Source: a virus. Taken from it: 64,000 nucleotides of DNA. Made by a program: the position numbers and the translations under genes. Each line of letters begins with the position of its first letter. The stretch's first letter is position 1. The DNA lies in the IMG/VR virus record IMGVR_UViG_3300034062_002410, positions 1 through 64,000 of that record. One strand, written 5' to 3'. Below are positions 8,901-20,300 of this stretch, piece by piece. The notes below the pieces were generated by a model. That model saw only the letters and a program-made list of their open reading frames with translations. It was not told the DNA's origin and made no database searches.

Positions 8901-10610
8901 ACTGCATTAAGACAAAGTACTAATAATGAATGTGGTGCATTGTTTTCTGAAGCTATTCCTGCTGCTGAATACTTTAGGTCTAAGATAATGTACTTTAGTT
9001 ATGATGAAGAAAAATGGTTACCTAGAGGTGCACCATGTCCAGAACCTTATCATTATAATGTAGACTTTTCAAGAATGGCTAAAGAAAAAATTTACTTTCC
9101 TTTAGTTAGTAATTATAATTGTTGTTCAGAATGTTTAGAAAGTTTTCCATCAAGAGTATATTATTCTGAACAAAGTTTCTCTGAAGAAAATGGAGATAAT
9201 TTTAGAGTTATACTCCCTAACAATTACAGAGATATAGAAGCTCAACATGGTGGCATTACTGATTTATTAAGAAAGAATAATAACCTTTTAATCTTTACTG
9301 AAGAATGTTTATGGAACTTACCACAAAATGTACAACAACAAACTGTAAATGAAATAGTTACATTTTTAGGTACTGGTAGTTATTTTTCTATACCACCAAG
9401 AAAATTAGTAGATTCAGATATGGGTAGTGCAGGTACTAGACATAAATGGTCAGTAACTAAATCACCATTAGGAGTAGTTTATGTATCTGAAATAGAAAAA
9501 GCAGTTTACTTAATTGGAGGACAAGAAGGAATACAAAATATTTCTAATCAAGGAATGTATAATTGGTTTACTGAAAATACTTTATCTTATTTAGCTACTC
9601 AATTTTTTAATCTTACTGATGAAGTATTTCCTAATCTTAACAATCCTAATAATCCTAATGGTATAGGTATTCATGGCATATATGACCCAAGACATCAAAG
9701 GATTATTTTAACTAAGAGAGATTACTTAATTAACCCTAATTATGTAGATACTTTTCAAACAATAAGTATTGAAGCAGGTTATTTAGGATTAGTGTCTGGT
9801 AAGTTATACTTTGATATTGATGACAATAGGTTTGTGAGATACAATGGTGGTTTAAGTTTTACTACTGTATCATTTACAAATGATATATTTTTTGAAGATA
9901 AATCTTATACTATTAGTTTTTCATTATTGAGTAATTCATGGGTGTCATTTCATTCTTATTTACCATTGTTTTATTATAGTGACCATTATACTTTTTACTC
10001 TTCTATATCTAATTCAATCTATAAACATAATATAATAGGTAGTCATCAAAAGTATTATGATGTATTGTATTCTCATATTATTGAAACTGTATCAGTATCT
10101 AATCCTATGACAACAAGATTATGGTCAGATATACTTTTAGAAACTTATGCAAGAACATGGAATGTTGTAACTCAAGATTATTATGACATTAGAAATGTAA
10201 CATTTAACTATCTTACTTTGTATAATAGTAGACAAGTATCAGGAGAATTAAATATGGTAGTTAAAGATACTCAAGCTAATCCTCAAGATTATTATGAGCA
10301 ACAAACTACTAATTCTAATACATCAATAGTTATAGATAGAAAAGAAAGAGATTGGCATATCAATGATTTTAGAGATATGAGAATTAATTATTTAATATCA
10401 ATGTTTACTAAAGCATGGACTAGTATAGCATCTCAATATCCTATTGATAAAGTAGTTAATCCTCCAGTAATAAATATTAATAAAGATTGGTATCAACAAG
10501 AAAGTTTTAGAGATAAATATTTAATTATAAGATTAAGATTTACTAATTTTGAGGATGTAGAATTAACTACTAACTTTGTTATTGAAACTGAACAACAATC
10601 TTTCAGATAA
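5913..10610 (+). CDS. Large tail hub/muzzle protein (phage stabilisation, P22 gp10-like in crAss-like phages)
   Basis: 1565 residues, starting at the ATG that overlaps the preceding stop by one base. Size, position right after the ring/adaptor gene and the opening NRPNKGMVQDNNPVDQPKET followed by YRYALNAV fit the conserved crAss-like tail hub or muzzle protein, whose copies build the distal tail. The bulk is beta-rich (PVRQVNIDTL, GSYNFAIQYEDDNGN, ILTKRDYLINPNY), consistent with a propeller or beta-layered body. A strongly hydrophobic segment (about residues 902-948) breaks this pattern and looks like a membrane hairpin (IIGGILGVLAIAVAATL). A Cys cluster (NCCSECLES) follows at about 1069-1077. 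A virion structural role is well supported by synteny; the membrane segment's role is open. Confidence 0.75.
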   Translation: MEKNVNRPNKGMVQDNNPVDQPKETYRYALNAVNETNDGNRNLLNNEKSNEQCWELPLGFYPIGSCYTINNEILIFSVSGITSAIGIVKDCTYTEILNSECLGFSIEHQIDCTYRIKNGCERIFYFTDGLNPVRQVNIDTLDSYYSDAYIAWLANPIGPFVGEKYNCDLFALLSPYQIPCFADVQVLNGGQLLSGSYNFAIQYEDDNGNSTNWVTISRPVNIYLDSQYLPYLNIFGSSNLESDALGGTAVVTNKAIQLSISNLDTSFVVYRVACIRATSFTGLVTAAVVSPNIPITQNTFIYNGNPNGFTELEPNDITLGRLNLEYAEHIEQLENRLLVANTKGKQVNFCGFQKYASKIASHYIIKDVTDTNALDEGNPKNPLSPFECVGFMGGEVYAFGIVYVFKDGFESPAYHIPGPPVNKRWDWNTNNCVDIVTEYGVTPDNEYVFPWNQDIEHIVPLALAANYDLGLLPKVEKWRVYETAIDVNPGDSGQMAYWQCLNNYYPELESCDSGEYWGVDFCGDAIVNNPIRHHRFPSRTLEPHVDNDAGVETYYAIQVTIEIVTAWPVGVPDINLTTGYEVNLVPQTPIITNVEEADFISGVYTTNIVTINADSPTDISAILGSGDFFTTYAADFTVTYSVVFAYDVPYNGSTLKVLGVKFDNVEYPHPDIVGHYFVRAERDDFNRTILDSGIAGRMRGTATDAFSYITFSYFTRNNTGGGDYHYAFTPKFLYQRQNLRPEYTKVELEFLFDRKALSYIKEDGVGSFIVDTDTIIECRGQFYSGTDDTNGGTNHATYNIMTLNGASFEDTFAPGNRIYNTSLINNIQVLKTRQLPRNNNDIPYITYRVERDVHSNLDSISYYKMHNCVINSETVQPNIFAGDVYITQFKLTNTLYREFFNGIIGGILGVLAIAVAATLTILTFGATTPLLIGAIVLASIGITATAIGNTVNAMKETNLDQTVTDNELDGLVSSADSFTAYANEYLLGVYVESEINTALRQSTNNECGALFSEAIPAAEYFRSKIMYFSYDEEKWLPRGAPCPEPYHYNVDFSRMAKEKIYFPLVSNYNCCSECLESFPSRVYYSEQSFSEENGDNFRVILPNNYRDIEAQHGGITDLLRKNNNLLIFTEECLWNLPQNVQQQTVNEIVTFLGTGSYFSIPPRKLVDSDMGSAGTRHKWSVTKSPLGVVYVSEIEKAVYLIGGQEGIQNISNQGMYNWFTENTLSYLATQFFNLTDEVFPNLNNPNNPNGIGIHGIYDPRHQRIILTKRDYLINPNYVDTFQTISIEAGYLGLVSGKLYFDIDDNRFVRYNGGLSFTTVSFTNDIFFEDKSYTISFSLLSNSWVSFHSYLPLFYYSDHYTFYSSISNSIYKHNIIGSHQKYYDVLYSHIIETVSVSNPMTTRLWSDILLETYARTWNVVTQDYYDIRNVTFNYLTLYNSRQVSGELNMVVKDTQANPQDYYEQQTTNSNTSIVIDRKERDWHINDFRDMRINYLISMFTKAWTSIASQYPIDKVVNPPVININKDWYQQESFRDKYLIIRLRFTNFEDVELTTNFVIETEQQSFR

Positions 10611-13600
10611 TGAGTAAGCAAAAGAAAAAAAATAGTAATAATAAATTTAATACTAAATTAAATCCATTAGAGTTTGAAAGTTTTAATAAACATGCAGGAT
10701 TATTTTCTTCATTATTAAATGATAAAATAGATTATGATACTCAAGGATTTTACAAAGATATTTATAATACTTACAAAGGAGATTTTAATGCAATAACAAC
10801 TGCTTTAACTCCTGGTTCTGAAACTGAACATATAGGATTTGATAAATATAAAAAACCTAATCATCCTACATTTTCAAAAGAATCTAAATATTACATTCCT
10901 TTATTAAGAAATGCAGGTACTTGGGAAGATAATTATTTTAATGCTGCTAATAGAAATATTAGAAACATGAATAAAGGATATGGTTCTCCAATGAATTATA
11001 TGCAATGGGCAGAAGATTATGATGCTAATGGTATTCCTGATGTAGGATTAAAACAAAGAGGTAAAATATTAATTCAACCTGAACAAAAAGCTATGGGTGG
11101 TATGATTAAAAGAAAAGATGGTTCATATTCTCAAAGAGGTCTTTGGGATAATATTAGAGCAAATAAAGGTTCAGGTAAAAAGCCTACTAAGGAAATGCTT
11201 GCTCAAGAAAAGAAAATTAAAAAGAAAATGGCTGTTGGTGGAGTAATAAATCCTAATCCAATTGACCCACCAAATTATAAAGATAGACTTCAACAATATT
11301 TATCTTTATCTCCTGAATATAGAAATATGTTTACAGCAAGGTCACCATTAGAATATGGATTATCAACTAATGGACTTGATGCAGGAATGTATTTTAATCC
11401 AATGACAAATATGCCAGGAATGTATGGAGCATTGAACTTAAATAAAAAAGGATTTAATCTTGGTGCAGAAAAAAGAATTGGATTAGGAGAAAATACTACT
11501 GACATAAATGCAGGATATGGTAATGATAAATTTAATGTAAGTGGTAATTTAAAAAGAGGTACACAAGGAAATGAGTTTGGATTTTCAGCAGGATACAATA
11601 CTCCTAATTTAAATATAGATGCATCTTATTCTAATGCTGGAGGAATGCCTAATGTAAATGCTAATGTAGGTTTTAACAAAAATAATTTTAGAGGTGGATT
11701 AGGTTATGAATATAGTGGTGGTAATAGATTAACAGGTAATGTTGGATATTCTAAAGATGCTTATGATTTTGGAGTATCAGGAATGTATTCTCCAACAGAT
11801 TCTAATATTAATGCTAATCTTAATTATAAACTTGGTACAAGAAAAAAACAAAAAACAGAACCAATACCTTTAGCATTTAATACTCCTGAAGAAATTCAAA
11901 TGATAAAAGAAAGTGTAAATATAGATTCTAAGGAAGCTGCTGGACCTCCTAAAAAAGCTAATGGTGGTAAAATAACTAATAATATGAAAAAGAAAAAAAC
12001 TAAAACTCTACCTTTAGATAATAATTTACCTAAAGCATTTCTTGGTGCTATACTTGGTGGATTACCAACAGGTGCAGCTGGTGGATTATCAGGAGCTAGT
12101 GGTGCAGGAGGTGGAGTAGGTAGTTTATCAAATATGAATAACATGTCTTTATCAACTGCAGGTGGTCCATTAGGAGGAGTAATGAAAATGTTAAATGGTC
12201 CATTATCTCCATTGATGGGTATGACAATGAATGCTGTTACTAATATGACTGATGCTATAGTTAATCCTGAAAGAGAAAGAAGACCTGTATTACAAAATGC
12301 AGCAAGTTATACTTTTGATAATGGTGGAATAGTAGGTGGTCCAAAGAAAAAATATGTTAAAGTAAAAGGTAAAAGACTTGCAACAGATAGTCCTGAGTAT
12401 AAAGAATATTATGACCAAATGATGGCTGATAGAGCACAAGGTATTTATTATAATGCTGAAGCTCCAGAGGTAACTATTGGTGCAAAAAAAATGACAAAGA
12501 AAGAAAAGAAAAAAGCACAAGAAGAAAGATATAAAATGCTTGAAGCAGGATTTCAAGCAGGAACATTTGATGGACTTGATAATCAAGGAAATTATATTCC
12601 TTTTGAAGGAGGAAAACCTGGTATAGATGGTGCATTAAATATGGCAGTATTAGATTTTATAAATATGGGCAGAGAAGATTATGTTGATGGTCCTTTAGAA
12701 AATGTGGCTGAATATATTCCTTTACTTGGTTCAGCATTAAGTGTTGATGATTATACTTTAGCAAAAAGAGATTTAAAAGGAGAGAATAAAGAAGGTACAT
12801 TTAATAATGCAATTGATATGGCAGGAATTTTACCAATTGGTAAATATGGTAATTTATTTAAAATTCCAAAATATATTGAAATGGCTGCTGATGCTGCAGG
12901 TTTGTATGGTACAGCTAAAGATTTATATCAAGATAATATATCTCCAATGTTATTACCAAATGAAACTGCTAGAATACCTAAAGATTATGATATGAATCAA
13001 AAATTATTTGATTATCAAAAAAATCAATCTAAAACACCTCAAATTCCTATGGTAGGTTTAGAAGATGAATATGCTTATGGTGGTATGATAGACCCATCAA
13101 TGTATATGCAACAAATGATGTATGGTTCTTATGCACAAGGTGGACAAGTACCTCAAAATATTCCTGTTGAAGTAGAGGGACAAGAAATGTATGAAATGCC
13201 TAATGGACAGATGGGAGAGTTTCAAGGACCAAGTCATGAGAATGGTGGAATACCTGTTGCATTACCTGAGGGTACTAAAGTATATTCTGATAGACTTAAA
13301 GTAAATGGTAAAACTATGGCTGACAGAAAAGATAAAAGAGAAAGAAATATTGCTAAGCTTGAAAAGCTTCTTACTAAAAATCCTAATGATAAGTTTGTAA
13401 AAGAAGCATTAAAAAGACAACAGGAAACTGCATCTTTAGAAGAGCAAAGTGATATGGCTATGCAAGAACAAGCTAATCAACAACAAGCTCAACAAGAACA
13501 GGCTATGATGCAAGAACAAATGATGGCTGGTTTAATGCAAGACCCTGCTATGATGCAACAAATGGGAATGATGATGTATGGTGGTAAACTTAATAAATAT

Positions 13601-14767
13601 GCTTATGGTGGAGAACCATGTGAACCTGGTTTTGTAAAAGATGCAAGTGGTAATTGTGTTCCTGCTCCTCGTGAAGTTAGTGGAGTAGATATTAATAAAG
13701 CATTTAGAAAAGGTGGTACTGGACAAATAGAACCTCCAGGTGTAAATCCTTATGATGTAATGAGTGATATAATGGGAAATACATTTGGAAATATTTCTCG
13801 TTCAAAAGACCCATATATTAATACTAAAGGTGGACTAATTCCTAATCCACTTTACAATGAAGTAATTAGTGATAAACTAATGCCTAATGAAGACCCTAAG
13901 AAACCTAAGAAACCTAATAAGTTTATGAATTGGTTAAACAATGCATTAGATGATACAGGTGATTTCTTTACAGGAATGTTTAGTGGAAATGGTAAACCTA
14001 AAAAAGAAAAAAGTGCTAAAACTGCAATTAATCCAGAAGATACTTATAATTTAACTGAAGGAGATAGAACAGGTATGTTTGGAACTTCAGTAGGTATGTA
14101 TGGGCCTGCAGCTATGACAATGTTAAATAGAATGGAAACTCCTAAAAATATAAACTTTTTTAGTACCTTTGGGCAAGATGCTTTAAGAACTCAAGAAGAA
14201 GCTGAAGGATTAGCAGGTATATCAAAAGATGAAGCTTATAGAAAAAATCTTATGAGAGCTAATGCTTTAAGAAAACAATTAGCAAATTCTGCTAGAGGAG
14301 TAGGTGATATTAGAAGTGGACAATTGAGTGCAGAGTTAGCTGAACAAGAAGGAGCAAGAGGAATATTAACTAACTACTTACAAGGTATGTCAGGATTAAA
14401 AGGTCAAAGAGCACAACTACAACAACAAATTGACCAAACAAGAATGGGTGGTGAATACCAAAGAGATTTGGCTGATAGACAAGATATTGACCAGTACTAT
14501 ACTAATCTTGCTGAGAATGTTGCTAATGCTTCTAACATGATACAAAAACAAGGTAGAGATTTAAATGTAGTACAATATAATAAAGATATAATGGCATTAT
14601 CTAAAGCTTATTCTAAGTATGGTGTATATGCAGTTAGGGACCCAAGAACAGGACTTTTAAATTTAGCACAAAAAGATGCTAATGGTAATGTAGTATATCT
14701 TTCTGAAGATGAAGTAAAACAACTACCTAAAGGAACTCAAACAACTACAGTAAAAGAAGATAAATAA
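10610..14767 (+). CDS. Virion cargo/ejection protein C1-like
   Basis: 1385 residues, directly after the muzzle-like gene, where crAss-like phages encode a cargo protein stored in the tail or capsid. Residues about 244-413 form an array of short alternating strands rich in Gly, Asn and Tyr (FGFSAGYNTPNLNIDASYSN type), which resembles outer-membrane beta-barrel or autotransporter strands. The remainder is low complexity, with repeated Gly-Gly turns (YAYGGMIDP, KKANGGKIT, FDNGGIVGG). About 851-896 is a conserved-looking module (EGQEMYEMPNGQMGEFQGPS then ENGGIPVALPEGTKVYSD). About 940-990 is a Gln/Met-rich stretch (MQEQANQQQAQQEQAMMQEQ), and the C-terminal 200 residues are helical. No enzyme motif is seen. 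Family assignment is by synteny and the GG-rich style; an ejected envelope-spanning role is inference. Confidence 0.6.
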   Translation: MSKQKKKNSNNKFNTKLNPLEFESFNKHAGLFSSLLNDKIDYDTQGFYKDIYNTYKGDFNAITTALTPGSETEHIGFDKYKKPNHPTFSKESKYYIPLLRNAGTWEDNYFNAANRNIRNMNKGYGSPMNYMQWAEDYDANGIPDVGLKQRGKILIQPEQKAMGGMIKRKDGSYSQRGLWDNIRANKGSGKKPTKEMLAQEKKIKKKMAVGGVINPNPIDPPNYKDRLQQYLSLSPEYRNMFTARSPLEYGLSTNGLDAGMYFNPMTNMPGMYGALNLNKKGFNLGAEKRIGLGENTTDINAGYGNDKFNVSGNLKRGTQGNEFGFSAGYNTPNLNIDASYSNAGGMPNVNANVGFNKNNFRGGLGYEYSGGNRLTGNVGYSKDAYDFGVSGMYSPTDSNINANLNYKLGTRKKQKTEPIPLAFNTPEEIQMIKESVNIDSKEAAGPPKKANGGKITNNMKKKKTKTLPLDNNLPKAFLGAILGGLPTGAAGGLSGASGAGGGVGSLSNMNNMSLSTAGGPLGGVMKMLNGPLSPLMGMTMNAVTNMTDAIVNPERERRPVLQNAASYTFDNGGIVGGPKKKYVKVKGKRLATDSPEYKEYYDQMMADRAQGIYYNAEAPEVTIGAKKMTKKEKKKAQEERYKMLEAGFQAGTFDGLDNQGNYIPFEGGKPGIDGALNMAVLDFINMGREDYVDGPLENVAEYIPLLGSALSVDDYTLAKRDLKGENKEGTFNNAIDMAGILPIGKYGNLFKIPKYIEMAADAAGLYGTAKDLYQDNISPMLLPNETARIPKDYDMNQKLFDYQKNQSKTPQIPMVGLEDEYAYGGMIDPSMYMQQMMYGSYAQGGQVPQNIPVEVEGQEMYEMPNGQMGEFQGPSHENGGIPVALPEGTKVYSDRLKVNGKTMADRKDKRERNIAKLEKLLTKNPNDKFVKEALKRQQETASLEEQSDMAMQEQANQQQAQQEQAMMQEQMMAGLMQDPAMMQQMGMMMYGGKLNKYAYGGEPCEPGFVKDASGNCVPAPREVSGVDINKAFRKGGTGQIEPPGVNPYDVMSDIMGNTFGNISRSKDPYINTKGGLIPNPLYNEVISDKLMPNEDPKKPKKPNKFMNWLNNALDDTGDFFTGMFSGNGKPKKEKSAKTAINPEDTYNLTEGDRTGMFGTSVGMYGPAAMTMLNRMETPKNINFFSTFGQDALRTQEEAEGLAGISKDEAYRKNLMRANALRKQLANSARGVGDIRSGQLSAELAEQEGARGILTNYLQGMSGLKGQRAQLQQQIDQTRMGGEYQRDLADRQDIDQYYTNLAENVANASNMIQKQGRDLNVVQYNKDIMALSKAYSKYGVYAVRDPRTGLLNLAQKDANGNVVYLSEDEVKQLPKGTQTTTVKEDK

Positions 14768-14769
14768 TT

Positions 14770-17322
14770 ATGGGAAGATTTTATAAAACAGCAAGTCCAC
14801 AAATGGTGGACTTTATGTATAAGATTCCTGAACAAGCTTTATATAAAGCAATTGAAGGAGTTGATAAACAAATAGATACTGAATATTTATATAAAACAGA
14901 AGCTGAAAAGTTACTGCAAAAGAAAGCTTTATCTCCTGATGAACAAGAACAAAAAGAGATTCTTGAAGGTTACCAAAAAGGAATTGATGAAGTATCTCAA
15001 TTGCTTTCTACAAGTTCTTTAAGTGCCTTAAAAGATAAACAAAGAATTAGAGATTTACAATCTAAAATATATCAGGATGTAACAAGAGGTAAACTTGCTG
15101 CACAATATGCTAATTATGATATAAGGGCAAAGCATTATGCAGAAGAATTAAAAAGAGCTACTGATAAAGATGGTAATATCAGAATAGAAGATGTAAATAG
15201 AGCAATGGCAGAATTTGACAGAAAATATGCTGAAGAAAAAAAAGATGAACAAGGAAATATAATTGAAAAAGGTGGAGTAAACTATAACCCTGTTACTGGT
15301 AAATACAGAAGTTATAGTCCTGAAAAACTTGTAAACTTTTATGATAAAAAAGAAGAATTTGAAAAAATAGCAAAAGATTGGAAACCAAGTACTGATACTG
15401 ATATAACAAAAGAAAAACTAGTAGGTAATTATTATGTTACTACAAGAGAAAAAGATAAATTGTTACCAATAAATGAATTAACTTGGGGTATTTATAACAC
15501 AGCGTTATATGACCAAAAAGCTACAAGTTATAATGACCAACAAATTAAACTTCTTGGACAAGGTAATGAAAAACTAACACAAGAAGCTTTTACTAGATTA
15601 TATGGTGAAAGAGTAGACCCTATGAATAGATTTTCTCCATTTAAAATGGAAGAAGTAAAAGATGCTGAAGGTAAAACTGTAATGCAGAAAGTTAAAAAAA
15701 TAAAAGATGGAAAAGAAGTAGAAGAAGAAGTACCTGTAACAAGAATGGCTAATCCTGGTGAATTATTTTTAGCTGCTCAAGCTGCTGCTGATAAACAAGA
15801 TATTAAAGAAATAGTAAGAAGTGAAACATTAGACTTGACTGAAGCAGCAAAAATGCAACTTGATATTAGTAAAGAAAAACAATTAAGAGATGATGAAGAA
15901 AGAAGAAAAGCTTTAGAAAAAGTTACATTTAATAATAACAATGCAGAAGTAAAAGAAATAGTAATTGCACAAAAAAATAATAAAGAAGCAAGAGCAGCAT
16001 TAGATGATATGAAGAGTAATACTATAAAAAGTGTTACTGATAAAGGTTTAGAATTAATAAATGTAATTAATAATAGTAATAAACCTGCTAAAGAAAAAGA
16101 AAGGTTACTTGAACAACTTAAAAACATAATGAAACCTTTAGAAGCTGAAGCAAAAGATTTAAAGACATTAGATTTTTCTGCATTGAAAAACTTCCTTGTA
16201 AGTAATAAAATAACAGGGGCAGGAGATGTTGCTACTGGTATTGATGGTCTTAGTGAAAGTTATAATCAATCAGCTATTGATTATAAAAATAAAAATGAAC
16301 ATTATATGGCATTATATAATATATCAAAACCTAAAGATTTTAATAAATCAGAACAAGGCATAAAAGATATTGAAGCAGAGGTAATAAAATTATACAATGA
16401 ATATGAAAGACTAAGTAAAAAATCTAATAACCTTCGAACAGTTGCAGATACAAGAGCAATAAAAGATGCTTTTAAAAAGTATGAAGAAGAAAAGAAAAAA
16501 TTAGAAACTGCAAAAACAAAACATCAAGAATTAATATCAACATGGAATAAAGATTTTGATGCTAAGTTAGATTACAATAATAAAGATGGTGGAAATAGCA
16601 ATACAACAGTTATATTTTCTTCTGGAGGAAGTGGGTTAGATAAAGTATTACCTCAAAATGTATTTACAGGATTTGTTAATGCATTAACAAGTATTACTGC
16701 TGGTAATTTATTTCCTCACTTATTAAGTGGAACAAATTCAGTAGTAGTTACAAAAGGAAAATCTGAACCAATTAGTTTTAATAAATTATTAGAAAATAAT
16801 AATATAAATACAGAACTGTTTAGTACTTTAAAAGATGGAGAAAAAATTGAAATTGAAGGTGGAAAAACTATGACACTTAATTTAGGCTCAACAAGAGTAG
16901 TTCCAGGAGATGCAAAGTTTATGGTTAAAGATAATAATGGTCAAGTTCAAGAGAAAAAAATAGGTAGAGGTTCTCTTCAAGTAACATTGACTATTTATAA
17001 TCCAAAAACAGAAAAAACTGAAATTAGTGAAATTTATATTCCAAAAGATGAAGTAAGTAATGATAATTTAAGAGCAGGTTCAAATTATCTTGAAAAACAT
17101 TATGAACCTAATGATATTAAAAATAAAGCTCATACTCAATTTGGAGCTTTAAGTAAGCAACAAAATTGGACAGAAGAACAAAAAGAAAATTACAAATTTA
17201 CATTTAATGGTGGTTTATATTATCCTCATAAAGATAAATGGGTATTTGATAATGACCCTACTGTACCAAAATATGATGAAGCTGCTCTTGCATATTATAG
17301 AAATATAAAAGGTTATAAATAA
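14770..17322 (+). CDS. Virion cargo protein C2-like, coiled-coil rich
   Basis: 850 residues. Long Lys/Glu-rich helical segments predominate (about 40-130 and 340-620), with possible coiled coil, ending in a more globular C-terminal part. The start MGRFYKTASPQMVDFMYK lies three bases after the preceding stop. Between the cargo protein and the RNA polymerase giant it occupies the slot of a second cargo or inner-virion protein in crAss-like phages. No catalytic motif is visible. The most likely role is packing or ejecting the giant polypeptides, which is inferred from neighbourhood only. Confidence 0.55.
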   Translation: MGRFYKTASPQMVDFMYKIPEQALYKAIEGVDKQIDTEYLYKTEAEKLLQKKALSPDEQEQKEILEGYQKGIDEVSQLLSTSSLSALKDKQRIRDLQSKIYQDVTRGKLAAQYANYDIRAKHYAEELKRATDKDGNIRIEDVNRAMAEFDRKYAEEKKDEQGNIIEKGGVNYNPVTGKYRSYSPEKLVNFYDKKEEFEKIAKDWKPSTDTDITKEKLVGNYYVTTREKDKLLPINELTWGIYNTALYDQKATSYNDQQIKLLGQGNEKLTQEAFTRLYGERVDPMNRFSPFKMEEVKDAEGKTVMQKVKKIKDGKEVEEEVPVTRMANPGELFLAAQAAADKQDIKEIVRSETLDLTEAAKMQLDISKEKQLRDDEERRKALEKVTFNNNNAEVKEIVIAQKNNKEARAALDDMKSNTIKSVTDKGLELINVINNSNKPAKEKERLLEQLKNIMKPLEAEAKDLKTLDFSALKNFLVSNKITGAGDVATGIDGLSESYNQSAIDYKNKNEHYMALYNISKPKDFNKSEQGIKDIEAEVIKLYNEYERLSKKSNNLRTVADTRAIKDAFKKYEEEKKKLETAKTKHQELISTWNKDFDAKLDYNNKDGGNSNTTVIFSSGGSGLDKVLPQNVFTGFVNALTSITAGNLFPHLLSGTNSVVVTKGKSEPISFNKLLENNNINTELFSTLKDGEKIEIEGGKTMTLNLGSTRVVPGDAKFMVKDNNGQVQEKKIGRGSLQVTLTIYNPKTEKTEISEIYIPKDEVSNDNLRAGSNYLEKHYEPNDIKNKAHTQFGALSKQQNWTEEQKENYKFTFNGGLYYPHKDKWVFDNDPTVPKYDEAALAYYRNIKGYK

Positions 17323-17340
17323 TTAAATAAATATATAAGT

Positions 17341-20300
17341 ATGTGTCCATATCCTGATGATAATTCAATAGTAAATCAAAATACTAATCCAGTTGTTCCT
17401 TTAACTGATGAACAATTTGCAGCAAGATATAAAGAAGGTAGTTTACCAGGTCAAGAATTAAATTTTCCAGAAGGAAGGTTTACAAATTCAGGTGAAACTT
17501 TTTCTGAAATTACTTCAGGTTCTACATCAGCATTTGATGATGTTTATGAACAAAGAATGAAAGAACTTGAAAAAGAAGTTGTCAAAGAAGATTATGATAA
17601 TCTTCTTACTGGTGGTGGTAAATTAGCAGGACAATTACTTTATAATGTTGCAGCAATGGTAGGAGATTTTGTAGGTCTTGTAACTGACCCTGGAGATATT
17701 AGACTTCCTACCCTTGGTGGAACTGCTGATTTTCTTACAGGATTATTTGGATATAAAACAGATGTTGGAGCATATACTGATTATTTTGACCCATTTGCAA
17801 CTGCAAATGAAGTTTTTAAAGCAATAGATAATTACACATTTTGGGGAGATGGAGAAGATGAAACAGGAAATATGTGGACAAGAGATGCCCAAAGTTTAAG
17901 AGATAAATCTCAACACTTTTTTCAAATAAATACTTCTAATGATTATTTTGATGTAGCAGCTAATTTTACTATTCCTATTATAGGAAGTGTTTTAGGTGCT
18001 GCAAGAACTGGGCAATTTACAGCTGCTGCAGGACAAATAGCAGGGTTATCTAAAGGAGCTAATGCAATGATGAATTCATTTATAATGACTGAATCTACTG
18101 GATTATCTATTGCACAAGGAGTTCATAATGAAGTATATAGAGAGGTGTTAAATAAACTTTCAAATGGTGAATTACAAAAATTAGAAGATAAAGCTTATTC
18201 AGAAGCTTTTGATAAAGCTGTAGCTGATGGGTATAATAAAAAAGATGCAGAGTGGTTAGGCATACAAGCAACTAAACAAGCAAGAACTGACTTTGCAACA
18301 GCTAATCCTGAACTTGGTAAAGAAGCTTCTAAAAATGCAGGTAAAGGTGCTGATGTAGCTTTAAAATCTATGGCTCCTTCTTTTGCATTGAATATGATTA
18401 CTGGTAACATGTATACTAGAAGTTTGTATTCTCCAAAGAATATATTGTCTAAACCAAAATGGATTCAGCCAATTGACGTATTAAAAGAAATAAGAAATGA
18501 AGTCTTAGAAGAATCTGGTATTGAGCAAATTGCAGAAAAAGCAGGTATTGCCTATGGTACTAAAGGAACTTATAACTTTGAAGATTTAAAAAATACTATA
18601 GTTAGTTATGATGCTTTATACTCAGGAATAGGTGCAATTATAGGTGGTGGTGGAGGTGCAGTATTTAGTAGCTTACCTTACATAGGAGATTTTAATGAAA
18701 GAAAAAAACAATATGATGAGCAGCAAGAAGTATTAGTAAAACAAAATAGAATAGGTAATTCAGCAGGACTCAAAGACATGATTGATAATGCTACTACTTT
18801 AACTATGGATTTAGGTCAAGTAGTTAGACTTGGAAAAGAAGCTGCTATATTAGAGCAATTGGGGATGAAAGAAGAAGCTAACATGATAAAAGATAAGATG
18901 TTATCTATCCAAGCTCATGAAGCATTTAAATCAGGTACAACTAAAAACTTAATTGAGAATTATGAAAAGATAGCATCTAACCCAAATGCTGGTCCTGAAG
19001 TACAATTAAAAGCAAGAGAAGCTGTTGCTGAGATTAAACAAATGGGGGAAATTTATGAAAAAACAAAAGATAAATACATTAATGACCAAGAAGTTTACAG
19101 TAATAAAATTAATGAACATAACCTTAATAAAGTTGAAAGACAATTAGAAACTGAAATTATTCAAAAAAAATTAGAAGCTGATATTGCTATTAAGTTAGAA
19201 TTAGAATCAGGTAGAACATCTTTGACTAGTGGTGAAGAAACTATTATAGATAATGAAACAGGAAATGTAGTTACTCAACCATCACAATTAAATTATAATG
19301 TAGCAAACTTAAAAGTTAATCCTTATGTAGGTGTTGATAAAGATGCTGAAGTATATAGAAATTTTAGTGAGTATGTAACTAATAATGTTCAAGCAGTAAG
19401 AGAACTAAATGAATTAGAGCAAAGACTTGGTAATGTTAAACAATTTAAAAAAGATAATTTTGAAAGATATAATAAAATAACCTCTAAAGCATATCAAAAA
19501 TCTTTAAGATATGAACAGAAGTTAGCTAGAGTATTTGATGCAGGTGAAAAAGAACTTGAAGAATTAAAAGGTACTAATCAATATATGCCTTTAGTAGATG
19601 CCATAATGGAAAAATACAAAGGTAAAATAGATGAGCAACAATTTAAAAGTATAAGAAAATATTATGAAAATCAAAACAATACTAAAAAGGTAGCAGAAGA
19701 TATAGCTAAAGAAGAAATTAAAAAGAATGAGTTTGCTAAATCTGAAACTGAAGAAACTGAAGTTACACCTACTGATGAAACTTCAGCAGTTAAACCTGAA
19801 GGTAGTAAAGCTATGTTAGAAAATATAGCTCGTAAATTATCATCAGGTGAAGCAAGGTCTATTAAAAAACTTACTAAAGAAGAACAAGATTTCTACATGA
19901 ACAATCAAAGTTTAGTAGATAAAAGAACATCAGAATTAAAAAATGAAATTGATAGTCAATCTCAAACAGAAATAACTGAAGATGAAGAGTTAAGTCAAGA
20001 ATTACAAAATGTAAGTAATGAAGTAAGTTCTGAACTTGATGGTATATTAGGAAGTAAAGAAGAAGAAACTGAAAGTAAACCTTTATCTAATACTGAAGTA
20101 AAAAATGCATTACAAACTCCTCAACAAATACTTGATAATAAAATACAAGCATTAGAAAATGAGAAACAAATATTAGAAAATAAAAAAGAAGAAGAAATTA
20201 AAAACTTACCTAAGCAAAATGAAGTATTAGCTAAAGGATTAAAAGATTTTAATCTTACAACATTTGATGAACAAGTTAAATTTTTTGAAGATGCAATTGA

